NCBI RefSeq assembly: GCF_000585395.1
Contig: NZ_KK073875.1
Coordinates: forward strand, 3,914,500 to 3,978,499
DNA length: 64,000 nucleotides
Direction of reading: 5' to 3'
From: Saccharibacillus sacchari DSM 19268
Lineage (GTDB): Bacteria > Bacillota > Bacilli > Paenibacillales > Paenibacillaceae
Shown: piece after piece, positions 16,599 through 24,245 of the stretch
Position numbering within the stretch: position 1 is the first letter of the stretch
Layout of the letters: each line of letters opens with the position of its first letter
Program-made: the position numbers and the translations under genes
Notes under the pieces: model-generated
The model's database searches: none
The model's input: only the letters and a program-made list of their open reading frames with translations
Told to the model about the DNA's origin: nothing

Positions 16599-17594
16599 CT
16601 AATCGAACGTGACGAAGCCCATCGCTTTCTTCGCCGCTAACAGCGTTTTCCCCGCTTCTTCGTTCGCTTTTCGCGCGCCGCGCTTCAAAATCTCGTCCAG
16701 CTCTGGCGAGTTCACGATTTCATGGAAACGCTGCTGGATCGGTTGCAGTTTGGCGATCACGACTTCGGCCAGTTCTTTTTTGAAAGCTCCGTAACCTTGT
16801 CCGTCGAAGCGGCGTTCTACGTCTTCGGTAGAGACTTCGGCGAACAGGGAGTACAGTTCGATCAGATTGCTGACGGCGGGTTTGGACTCCCAGTCGTAGC
16901 GTACCTGTCCGTCTGAATCGGTCACCGCGCGAGAGAACTTTTTACGGATCGCGGCAGGTTCGTCCAACATCAGGATATAACTGGCTTGATTCGGGTTGCT
17001 TTTGCTCATCTTTTTGTGTGGATCATCCAGCCCCATGACTCGGCAGCCGATGTCTTGGACGATGGCTTCTGGTACGATGAACGTTTGGCCGAAGCGGCTG
17101 TTGAATCGGTTGGCCAAGTCGCGCGTCAATTCCAAATGCTGCGTCTGATCTTCGCCTACAGGGACATGGGTCGCTTGGTACAGCAGAATGTCCGAAGCCA
17201 TCAGAGCGGGATACGTGAACAACGATGCGCTGACGCCTTCTTTTCCGTCCGACTTCTCTTTGAACTGCGTCATCCGGTTCAGCTCGCCGAAATGCGCCTG
17301 CGTCTCCATGATCCATCCAAGCTCGGCGTGTGCGGGAACTTGCGATTGAAGGAAGATCGTAGATTTTTCCGGGTCAATGCCTGCCGCCACGTAATACGCC
17401 GCAATCTCACGCGAACGCTGATGCAGCTCTTTCGGATCTTGAGCAACGGTCACGGCGTGAAGATCCGGCACGAAAAAGAAACTCTCAAATTCATGCTGAA
17501 ACTTTACGAACTGACTAAGCGCGCCTGCGTAGCCTCCAATGTTCAGATCACCGCTTGGTTTGATGCCGGATAAAATGCGTTTGCTTGTACTCAT
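16599..17594 (-). CDS. trpS: Tryptophanyl-tRNA synthetase
   Basis: Charges tRNA-Trp with tryptophan. The 331-residue class I synthetase has the HIGH-type motif in GIKPSGDLNIGGY (about residues 9-21), FVPDLHAVT, SQVPAHAELGWI, VGEDQTQHLELTRD and the KMSKS motif in KKMSKSNPN. ATG 17594 has AAGGAGAG 9 bases upstream; a longer frame to 17654 lies in the leader and is not used. Expression is controlled by a tryptophan T-box leader. Length equals the bacterial family. Confidence 0.96.
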   Translation of the reverse strand: MSTSKRILSGIKPSGDLNIGGYAGALSQFVKFQHEFESFFFVPDLHAVTVAQDPKELHQRSREIAAYYVAAGIDPEKSTIFLQSQVPAHAELGWIMETQAHFGELNRMTQFKEKSDGKEGVSASLFTYPALMASDILLYQATHVPVGEDQTQHLELTRDLANRFNSRFGQTFIVPEAIVQDIGCRVMGLDDPHKKMSKSNPNQASYILMLDEPAAIRKKFSRAVTDSDGQVRYDWESKPAVSNLIELYSLFAEVSTEDVERRFDGQGYGAFKKELAEVVIAKLQPIQQRFHEIVNSPELDEILKRGARKANEEAGKTLLAAKKAMGFVTFD

Positions 17595-17644
17595 TCTTAT
17601 TCTCTCCTTGAATTCAATTGAACAATTACCCGATAAAAAACGCA

Positions 17645-17945
17645 AAAAAGACACTCCATCCCCGTTAAAGGGACGAAGTGTCTAGATACGCTCCGCGGTA
17701 CCACCCGAATTTCAGCCGAAATCGACTGCTCTTGGACCCGTCAAGACGACTAACGGGGTTCCCCGAGATAACGGAGGGAAGCCGTCGGCGCCTACTGCCC
17801 GCAGAGTGCGGGGTTCAGACCGAAGCGAATGGACCCATTCACCGAACGTCGTCATGCCGGACCTTGCACCGATCGCCGGCTCGCTGAGATGACTCTTGTT
17901 TGGGCTACTCTTTCCATTCTTAGCTTTTGTTATGGGTAGTTGTTG
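17645..17945 (-). promoter_or_regulatory. Tryptophan T-box riboswitch and its promoter region upstream of trpS
   Basis: The T-box sequence GGGTGGTACCGCGG is at 17693-17706 on the minus strand. Upstream are the stem I landmarks AGAGTAG and GGTGCAAG, and GAA-TGG-GTC at about 17832-17840 gives a TGG (Trp) specifier. A terminator hairpin (GACACTtCGTCCC / GGGATGgAGTGTC plus TTTTTT) is at about 17648-17683. A promoter with -35 TTGCTT (17975-17980), 17-base spacer and -10 TACACT (17952-17957) precedes it. Uncharged tRNA-Trp would stabilise antitermination and raise trpS expression. Confidence 0.93.
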
Positions 17946-18005
17946 TAGGCAAGTGTACGCGATCCATCGGGAAAAAGCAACTTTCCATCGTTTAAGAGGG
18001 TTTGT

Positions 18006-18530
18006 TTATTGAAGCGTGATCTCTTTTGACCAGGTTGCTTCTTGTCCGGCATCATTGGAGAACACGAATGAAATCTCACCTTGTTCTCCTTTTTGCTCAT
18101 TGGGATACAGGAAGCCGGAAAATTGTCCGTCGCCGCTGATGTAAAAGCCGTCTCCGCCGCTTGCTCCGTTTTCCCGTGCTTGCTCGTATGTCGTGATTAC
18201 AGGGTCTCCCTCACCGTGCCATTGCATTTCGCGCAGCGCATAACCTTGCGGTATCTTTTTAAACGAGAAGGTCAAGCCTCCGCTCTCGATCGGCATCTCC
18301 GTCTGATCGAGCACGACCAGAATTTGCGAATCCTCATCCTCTGCTCCTTGATCGGCAGCCGCATCGGCTTCGTCAGCAGGTTCCGTATTCTGAGACGCCT
18401 CGTTCGATGGATTCGTAACGGCAGTTCCTTCCGAAACGTTCTCTGCCGGAGCCGCATTTTGCCCGCAGGCGCTTAACATAAGCATTCCGGCAACCAAGGC
18501 GATGCTCGCTAACCGGGGGTGTCTATTCAT
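18006..18530 (-). CDS. Small lipoprotein linked to a two-component system
   Basis: A 174-residue lipoprotein with a lipobox LSAC (Cys about 22) and a long acidic Glu/Ala/Asp linker (residues 25-68), then a compact beta-rich domain ending in WSKEITLQ. No family was recognised. Its start overlaps the last 8 bases of the histidine kinase gene, so it is the third gene of the operon. It might act as an extracellular accessory or effector of the kinase; this is inferred only from position. Confidence 0.72.
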   Translation of the reverse strand: MNRHPRLASIALVAGMLMLSACGQNAAPAENVSEGTAVTNPSNEASQNTEPADEADAAADQGAEDEDSQILVVLDQTEMPIESGGLTFSFKKIPQGYALREMQWHGEGDPVITTYEQARENGASGGDGFYISGDGQFSGFLYPNEQKGEQGEISFVFSNDAGQEATWSKEITLQ

Positions 18531-20310
18531 GCTCTTCCCTCTCCTCTTCTACGGCTGAAGCTTCGCGCAATGTAAAACGAAAAGCAACGCCTTTCTCTGT
18601 ATTCGCCGCATCATAATCGCTTCCATGCAGCTCCAAAATATGCTTGACGATGGCGAGTCCCAACCCTGTCCCGCCGGAACGACGATCCCGGGAACGTTCC
18701 GCCCGATAAAATTGTTCCCAAATCCGCTCCAGGTCTTCCTTCGGAATCGGTTCTCCGTCATTTTCGATCATGATCTCTGCAACTTCAGAATCCAAGCGCC
18801 GCAACGAAATTCGGATCTCCCCCGCTTCGCGCGCATGCCGAACCGCATTGCTGAGCAGGTTGATCAGCACCTGATCGATTCGGCGCGGGTCGGCAATGAC
18901 CTGAAGCTGAGCTTCGCCGATTAGATGCACCTTCAGACGTCGGCTCTCGATCTGTTCGGTCAACGAATCAAGCAGCGAACGCACATGAACGGCCATATCC
19001 ATTTTCTCCGGCTTGAGCTTAATTGCTTTAGCTTCGAAACGGGAAAGCTGGAGCATGTCCATGATCAGGGCGTTCATGCGATCCGTCTCTCCGACGATCA
19101 GTTGCAGATAACGTTCGCGTTTGTCCGCGGCCACGTCGTCTTGCAACCCTTCCGCAAAGCCTTTCACGATCCCCAGCGGCGTCTTCAACTCATGCGAGAT
19201 ATTGGCGATCAATTCTTTGCGCAGTTCCTCGGCACGCACTTTTTCCTCGACTTCATGTTCCAGCGCGGTATTGGTTTCGGACAGCTTGCGCAGTGCCGCG
19301 TCGAGATTATGTCCCAATGTATCCAGATTGCGAGATAATTCGCCGAACTCGTCATGCGAACGAATCGCCCTGCCTTCATCCGGCGTAAAATCAAGCGCGG
19401 CCATACGCGACGAGGTCAGGCTGAGACGAATCAATGGACGAGACACCATCCGAGAGTAGACAAACGATAACAACAGCAAAACGACCACGATCATAGGCGC
19501 CAGATACACGAAGTAGCGTTGGAGCATTCCAACGGCCTCGCCCAAAGGTTGAAGAGATGCCAAAGCAAACGCGTAACCCTCCGGCTTCCCTTGCTCATCT
19601 AAAATCGGAACTAAAATACGTAAATAAGGAATCCCGCTCCAATCATCGTTCCATTCGCTGGTCAGCGTTTCGCCGGAACTTACGCGCTTTTCCACATCTG
19701 AAGAGTCGGCATTGCGCCAATCCGTCAACGCTTCGTCGATTCTCGTATTCGCGTAAAAAGGATTAAACTCTTGGTTCTCCGGCAGCACCAATTCGGTAAT
19801 AGTCCCTTTTGCACGAGCAAATCCGCTTTCAGGCCGAGGCTCCTCGCTTTGCAGCGTAACGGGTTGCATCAACGTATCCCGCTCATCCATGTAGATTCCG
19901 TCCGCCACCAGCTCCTCGCCTACCCGAAGGCCGGAAGGGACGTCCGAAGCGGTCATCCCTTCCGAGGATAATAGAAGCGTGATCGGTTTGTTATCAGAGG
20001 TTTGCAAAGAAATGAAATAAGGATCAAGACTTCGGCGTTCGAAACCGGTATTCAAGATTGCGAGCGAAGCTTTGTTTTCATTCGTGAATTGCCCAAGAAT
20101 GCGCGCCGTCGCAACAGGGTCATTACCCGCTTCCGCATACTGTACGCTAAAATCGCGCATACTTTTTTCCAAATCGTCCGTCTTCACTGTCTGATAAAAG
20201 CGTTCGAAAAACAAGCTTTGCGCAATCAGAATCAAAGCGAAGATACTCAGCGTAACCAGCGACGTCACTCCGAACAGTTTCAAAACAATACTAATCTTCT
20301 TCATCTTCAT
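18523..20310 (-). CDS. Sensor histidine kinase
   Basis: A 595-residue membrane kinase. Transmembrane segment 1 covers about residues 11-33, an extracellular sensor domain of about 230 residues follows, and segment 2 is near 265-288. Then come HAMP, a coiled linker, HisKA with ISHELKTPLG (phospho-His) and an HATPase_c domain with NLLSNAVRHA (N box), ENDGEPIP and SGGTGLGLAIVK (G boxes). It should phosphorylate the adjacent OmpR-type regulator, whose stop codon abuts its start. The stimulus is unknown; the sensor region has no family I recognise. Confidence 0.93.
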   Translation of the reverse strand: MKMKKISIVLKLFGVTSLVTLSIFALILIAQSLFFERFYQTVKTDDLEKSMRDFSVQYAEAGNDPVATARILGQFTNENKASLAILNTGFERRSLDPYFISLQTSDNKPITLLLSSEGMTASDVPSGLRVGEELVADGIYMDERDTLMQPVTLQSEEPRPESGFARAKGTITELVLPENQEFNPFYANTRIDEALTDWRNADSSDVEKRVSSGETLTSEWNDDWSGIPYLRILVPILDEQGKPEGYAFALASLQPLGEAVGMLQRYFVYLAPMIVVVLLLLSFVYSRMVSRPLIRLSLTSSRMAALDFTPDEGRAIRSHDEFGELSRNLDTLGHNLDAALRKLSETNTALEHEVEEKVRAEELRKELIANISHELKTPLGIVKGFAEGLQDDVAADKRERYLQLIVGETDRMNALIMDMLQLSRFEAKAIKLKPEKMDMAVHVRSLLDSLTEQIESRRLKVHLIGEAQLQVIADPRRIDQVLINLLSNAVRHAREAGEIRISLRRLDSEVAEIMIENDGEPIPKEDLERIWEQFYRAERSRDRRSGGTGLGLAIVKHILELHGSDYDAANTEKGVAFRFTLREASAVEEEREEHE

Positions 20311-20997
20311 TCAACTCTCGTTTCCGAACTCGAACTTGTATCCCGTCCCGATCACCGTGCGGATCAACCGCCCTTCGTCACCCAACTTGGCTCGAAGCTT
20401 TTTGATATGCGTATCCACTGCCCGGGTATCGCCGTAATAATCCATTCCCCAGACCGCATTCAGAATTTCGTCGCGTTCAAGCACTTTTCCCATATTTCGC
20501 GTAAGGAGAATCAGTAGATCATACTCCTTCGGAGACAGCGTGATCCCTTCTCCTGCGACTTCCACGGCATGCGCTTGGCGGTCAATCGTCAGTGTTCCAT
20601 AAACCAACCGATCATCCTCGCGCCCAAGAGTGCCTTCTGCCCGCTTGAGTAACGCAGTCGCGCGAGCCACAAGCACTTTCGGGCTAAAAGGCTTGGTTAC
20701 GTACTCGTCGGCCCCCAGCTCAAAGCCCATGATCTGATCATCATCGTCGGCCCGCGCCGTAATGATAATGATCGGAACGCCGGACTTTTTGCGCACGCGC
20801 CGGCAGACCGACCAACCGTCGATCTCCGGCATCATAATATCGAGCACGATCAGATCCACTTCGTGCTCTTCGAATAACTCCAGGGCTTCACGGCCGTTAT
20901 CCGCTTCGAGCACATGCCAATTTTCTTTTTTAAAATAATCGGTCATAAACTCGCGCATCAGCACGTCGTCTTCCACCAACATAATCGTTCTCTTCAT
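20311..20997 (-). CDS. OmpR-family response regulator
   Basis: A 228-residue regulator. Receiver domain: acidic pocket EDD near 7-9, phosphorylated Asp in VLDIMMPE (about 51), IIITAR, and Lys in VTKPFSP. Winged-helix DNA-binding domain in the C-terminal 100 residues (LSPKEYDLLILL, NAVWGMDYYGDTRAVDTHIKKLR in pieces, TVIGTGYKFE). ATG 20997 is preferred because the receiver domain begins there. First gene of an operon with the histidine kinase and lipoprotein, and the stop codon directly abuts the kinase start. Confidence 0.93.
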   Translation of the reverse strand: MKRTIMLVEDDVLMREFMTDYFKKENWHVLEADNGREALELFEEHEVDLIVLDIMMPEIDGWSVCRRVRKKSGVPIIIITARADDDDQIMGFELGADEYVTKPFSPKVLVARATALLKRAEGTLGREDDRLVYGTLTIDRQAHAVEVAGEGITLSPKEYDLLILLTRNMGKVLERDEILNAVWGMDYYGDTRAVDTHIKKLRAKLGDEGRLIRTVIGTGYKFEFGNES

Positions 20998-21081
20998 TAG
21001 ATATGCACTCCGATTCTCCGGGTTTTCCGCCTCTTTCATGCTACCCGGAGACGGACAGACTGTCAAAATGCTCAGAGGCGG

Positions 21082-21558
21082 TTACTTATTCACGGCATAA
21101 ACGGCAATCTTGCCATCGAACTGACTGATCCACAATTGTCCGTTGCCTACCATAACCCCTTGCCAATTGGCGAACAAGTCTTCTTCGATCGCATATCCCA
21201 ATGTTCGTTTTACTTCAGGGGTCATAATCGAATCATACTTGGCAATAAAACGAGCCGGGGTCCGGAACTTATACGTCTTGCCATTCGTGTTCACGTTCAA
21301 CGGATAACTGATCATCGAAGCCACAGCCTTTTTATCGTTTTTGGCCACCGCCTGCTGAAGCTTGACGAAGAAGGTATGGAACGCCGCAGGATCATCAATA
21401 CCGGCTACTTCGTAAGGATTGCTTTTTTGCGTCGATTGAGCGGCAGTCTTGGCACTTGTTTCCGCTGCTGAAGCCGTATCGGCTGGCGTCCAGGAAGTAC
21501 CGATAATCGCTGTGCCTGCAAGTGTCGCGCTCAAAAGAAGTTTGGTTGTTTTATTCAT
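21082..21558 (-). CDS. Secreted protein, NTF2-like, unknown function
   Basis: A 158-residue exported protein: start ATG 21558 after CAGGAGGC, signal peptide with cleavage near SAAET, then a linker and one domain (AFHTFFVKLQQAVAKNDKK, MISYPLNVN, TPARFIAKYDSIMTPEVKR, LWISQFDGKIAVYAV in fragments). The helix-then-sheet order suits NTF2-like secreted proteins. It has its own ribosome site and lies 84 bases upstream of the response regulator on the same strand. Confidence 0.7.
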   Translation of the reverse strand: MNKTTKLLLSATLAGTAIIGTSWTPADTASAAETSAKTAAQSTQKSNPYEVAGIDDPAAFHTFFVKLQQAVAKNDKKAVASMISYPLNVNTNGKTYKFRTPARFIAKYDSIMTPEVKRTLGYAIEEDLFANWQGVMVGNGQLWISQFDGKIAVYAVNK

Positions 21559-21661
21559 AGTAGAATGCCTCCTGTTTGTTTGGGATGCTTTAAGTATAAA
21601 AAAGCCATGTGTAGTCCGCGTGTACATGGTGTGGAATTTCGAGTACATTGAGGATGATTAA

Positions 21662-22024
21662 CATGTAGTTCGATGTGGCGCGGAATGGATCGAGAACGTC
21701 GAAAAAATCGTATGTTCTACAACATTGGAAAGTGTCGAATGGAACAACTCCAGATTGGTCAAAGAAAACATCAAAGAAGAAATCGAAACCCTCAAGCAAC
21801 AATCCGGCGGAGACCTGGTGATTCTGGGCAGCCCGAGACTCGCTCAGCATCTGATGCAACTTGGGTTAGTAGATGTATACAAAATTACAGTCTCTCCCGT
21901 GTTGGTCGGAAATGGGCTGCGTTTGTTCGAAGGACTTGACAAGATGGTGAATCTTAAACTCGTCGAAAACAAAACGTTCGATTCCGGAGCGATTGGTTTG
22001 GTGTATTATACTATAGTTTCATAA
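21662..22024 (+). pseudogene. 5'-truncated RibD/DHFR-like reductase gene
   Basis: The plus frame encodes only the C-terminal half of a RibD C-terminal-domain (dihydrofolate reductase-like) protein: KIVCSTTLESVEWNNSRLVK, then GGDLVILGSPRLAQHLMQ, VSPVLVGNGLRLFEGL and a typical tail. The N-terminal NADPH-binding part is missing, and before about 21690 the similarity ends in unrelated sequence (no matching start; a TTG at 21725 gives just 99 residues). It faces the promoter of the secreted-protein gene. The stop codon TAA (22022-22024) is the last three bases of the left arm of dif-like site c. It could be translated as a fragment but is probably dead. Confidence 0.7.
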
Positions 22025-22041
22025 TTATTGTTATGTAAACA
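22014..22041 (+). other. dif-like site c
   Basis: Left arm TAGTTTCATAA, centre TTATTG, right arm TTATGTAAACA. The stop codon of the truncated RibD/DHFR-like gene is in the left arm. Confidence 0.55.
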
Positions 22042-22186
22042 TATACGGTGACGGTTTTTTTCTCTATTGTCGAGAGTAGATTTTTCATAAAAACATGAAG
22101 GGAATAATTAGAAAAACAATCGTTTTAACCCTTCGATTAAGGTTACCAAGGAGCTTTCTTTAGTAGAATTAATCGATTTAAAAGGA

Positions 22187-22222
22187 AACAGCGTATAATT
22201 TATATTATACGCTGTTTTTTTG
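22187..22222. terminator. Terminator between the truncated reductase and the 162-aa gene
   Basis: AACAGCGTATAAT / ATTATACGCTGTT hairpin with a short loop, followed by seven T on the plus strand and a T-rich tract on the minus strand. It can serve both converging units. Confidence 0.8.
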
Positions 22223-22238
22223 GGCTTGTTAAACGCAT

Positions 22239-22727
22239 TTATAAGACAGACTTCAGTAATTGTATCCCGTTTCGAAATACGACCTGCAGCACTTTTAGAT
22301 CGACGTCTGTCCAAGTGGGTGTAAAGTATTCTCCGTCTTTCCTCAAAGCCGAAGGGTTTGTCCCATAGAAAATCCTCTCATAAATCGGAGTCATTTCTTT
22401 CCGATCTCCATAAAACGGAAGTTCTAATGAATATGCCGCATCGCCAATCATGTTCCAAAAGGTTAAAAAGCGATAGCAATCCAATGTTCGGGTGTCTTCG
22501 ATTTGATCCAATTCGCGGCGGAGTAGGTCAATATCCAAAAAGATAGCCTCTAAATCTGCCGGCTGCTTGTTCTTTTCTTCGCAACAAGCAACGGCTTCTT
22601 GTTCGGAACGGAAAGTTCGAAGTTTAGAACTTTGGGTCAAAAATCCGTCTTTTTCATCCGTATACCAGATACATCTATATTCCAGACCGTTAAACTGAAA
22701 TACGATAGGATAGTGTTCGCGCGACAT
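22239..22727 (-). CDS. Hypothetical protein (162 aa)
   Basis: Start ATG 22727 after AAAGGCGG, one base beyond the stop of the upstream membrane protein, so the two form an operon. A soluble acidic protein with many aromatic residues (YRCIWYTDEKDGF, RFLTFWNMIGDAAYS). It looks like the small solitary proteins that include polymorphic-toxin immunity proteins, but no toxin gene is nearby and no family is recognised. Confidence 0.6.
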   Translation of the reverse strand: MSREHYPIVFQFNGLEYRCIWYTDEKDGFLTQSSKLRTFRSEQEAVACCEEKNKQPADLEAIFLDIDLLRRELDQIEDTRTLDCYRFLTFWNMIGDAAYSLELPFYGDRKEMTPIYERIFYGTNPSALRKDGEYFTPTWTDVDLKVLQVVFRNGIQLLKSVL

Positions 22728-22728
22728 A

Positions 22729-23049
22729 TCATTCCGCCTTTTCAAAGGTCGGATTTCTCCAGCAAACTCCGACAAAAAATACGGCCAGCCCTATGAGCAA
22801 TAGATATAAATCCAAAGCAGGCATAAGAAAACTAAAACCGCTCTTATAACTCACAGCTATGCTGAAAGCAATCAGAATGGCGCCCAGAGACATGATCCTG
22901 CCGCTGTTCAGATTTTTGCGATATACGGTAAAAGCAGCAATCAGCCCGATCAAGATGATAGACAGCATAAGAATTACGATGATTTTAAAGCCCGGTTCCT
23001 GCGTGATATGAAATAACGAATAGAACGAATCTCTATCTTCCTGCCCCAT
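22729..23049 (-). CDS. Small membrane protein (106 aa)
   Basis: A ribosome site GAGGAGGCGG precedes ATG 23049. Three hydrophobic segments (about residues 20-42, 50-68 and 75-98) suggest an integral membrane protein with a short acidic N-terminus. No family recognised. First gene of a pair with the 162-residue protein. Confidence 0.65.
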   Translation of the reverse strand: MGQEDRDSFYSLFHITQEPGFKIIVILMLSIILIGLIAAFTVYRKNLNSGRIMSLGAILIAFSIAVSYKSGFSFLMPALDLYLLLIGLAVFFVGVCWRNPTFEKAE

Positions 23050-23069
23050 CTTCCCGCCTCCTCTTATTT

Positions 23070-23876
23070 TTATTCGAAGAAGCGTCCGATCTCCACGATC
23101 ATGCTGCCCATTCGTTCGACTTGAGGAACCAGCATACGTTCAATTCCTCTGCTGCGCAGCGCATCCGCCGTAACTTTGCCGACGGCAGCGGCCAAAACAT
23201 GATTTTCGAATACTTCTTTCAACTCGGCTTCGCACCCGGTTTCCTGCGCATAATCGAACAAATAGTTCACTTGAACTTGAGTCGTGAAACAAACGGCATC
23301 CACCTGCTTCTGCAGCAGTTCTTCGGTCAACGTCTGCAACGTTTCCTGTTCCGGCGCATGATACCGGTAAGGCAGCACCGCTTGCGTTTTCATGCCCGGT
23401 TGACTTTCGATGAATTCATGAATTTGCGCCGTCAATTCGCCATGCAGCTGCATCCAGACGCGGCAACCGTCAAAATCGAACAATCGCAGTTTGTCGATCA
23501 TGTTGGCAATGGTACCGTCATCGGCGCTTACCGCGGGGTGAACCCCCGATTTTTTCAACAGGGCATTGGTTCGATAACCGCGGCAGGCTACTTTGGCATT
23601 TTTGAGTTTCTCCACAAACTGTTCCGTGATCCCCAACCGTTCCGCCGCCGTATAAATCGCCTCGTAACCGATACCCGTCGTAAAGATTACCCAATCGATA
23701 TCCTTCTCCATAAATTGCCGCACATCCTGTTCGATCTCCGACGGATTCGCGGGAATCAAGCCTTGCAAGGGGCGTACCAACGCGGTACCGCCCCGGCGTT
23801 CGATGACTTCCGCCATATCTTCCGGGATTTTGGATCCGGCAATTACGATTTTTTTCCCTTCCAATCCTTTAGCCAT
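23070..23876 (-). CDS. hemD: Uroporphyrinogen-III synthase-like protein
   Basis: A 268-residue protein of the HemD fold: GLEGKKIVIAGSK at the start, VIFTTGIGYEAIYTAAERLG, a middle VACRGYRTNALLKK, CFTTQVQVNYLFDYA and a final VAAVGKVTADALRSRGI. HemD closes hydroxymethylbilane to uroporphyrinogen III, the precursor of sirohaem. In Bacillales nitrite reductase operons a HemD-like gene often follows nirBD, as here; it overlaps nirD by 8 bases. ATG 23876 has GGAGGGG. It likely serves sirohaem supply for NirB. Confidence 0.85.
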   Translation of the reverse strand: MAKGLEGKKIVIAGSKIPEDMAEVIERRGGTALVRPLQGLIPANPSEIEQDVRQFMEKDIDWVIFTTGIGYEAIYTAAERLGITEQFVEKLKNAKVACRGYRTNALLKKSGVHPAVSADDGTIANMIDKLRLFDFDGCRVWMQLHGELTAQIHEFIESQPGMKTQAVLPYRYHAPEQETLQTLTEELLQKQVDAVCFTTQVQVNYLFDYAQETGCEAELKEVFENHVLAAAVGKVTADALRSRGIERMLVPQVERMGSMIVEIGRFFE

Positions 23877-24234
23877 TGCGTTTTTCCCCTCCGTCCTTCG
23901 GAATTCCGATATGCACGTCATTCCCTTCGAGTTGTACCGGATAGGTTCGAACTTGTCCCGTATCCGGTTCCATAACCTGCCCGTCCGTCAGTCGGATGCG
24001 CCAATCGCAGATCGGATCGTAGAGAATCGTTCCGGAAACGATGCCCTCAACCAACGTGCCTCCTTTAGGACCGGGGCTTTTGTTTTCAAGAGCAAACCAT
24101 TCGCTGTCCGATGTTTTGAATACTGCAACATCCCGCTGCTCGATCGCGACTTTTCTGCCGATCCGCTCGATAAAATCGTCGACTGTACCGATCCGGTAAT
24201 ACGCATAATCCTTATCCGGCGAATTTGATGACAT
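23869..24234 (-). CDS. nirD: Nitrite reductase small subunit
   Basis: A 121-residue Rieske-like fold protein, the partner of NirB. The order YRIGTVDDF, VAVFKTSDSEWFALEN, GGTLVEGIVSG, RLTDGQVMEPDTGQVRTYPVQ follows the NirD family. The Rieske ligands are missing: the CxH position reads S53-P-G55 and the second CxxH position reads D73-P-I-C76. Many assimilatory NirD proteins also lack the cluster. AGGAGGG precedes the ATG, 11 bases after nirB. Confidence 0.88.
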   Translation of the reverse strand: MSSNSPDKDYAYYRIGTVDDFIERIGRKVAIEQRDVAVFKTSDSEWFALENKSPGPKGGTLVEGIVSGTILYDPICDWRIRLTDGQVMEPDTGQVRTYPVQLEGNDVHIGIPKDGGEKRNG

Positions 24235-24245
24235 AAAGCACCCTC

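Noticed and set aside
22108..22314. Minus-strand ORF across the terminator at 22187-22222
   Set aside because: No ribosome site, crosses a terminator and the tail of the 162-residue gene in another frame.
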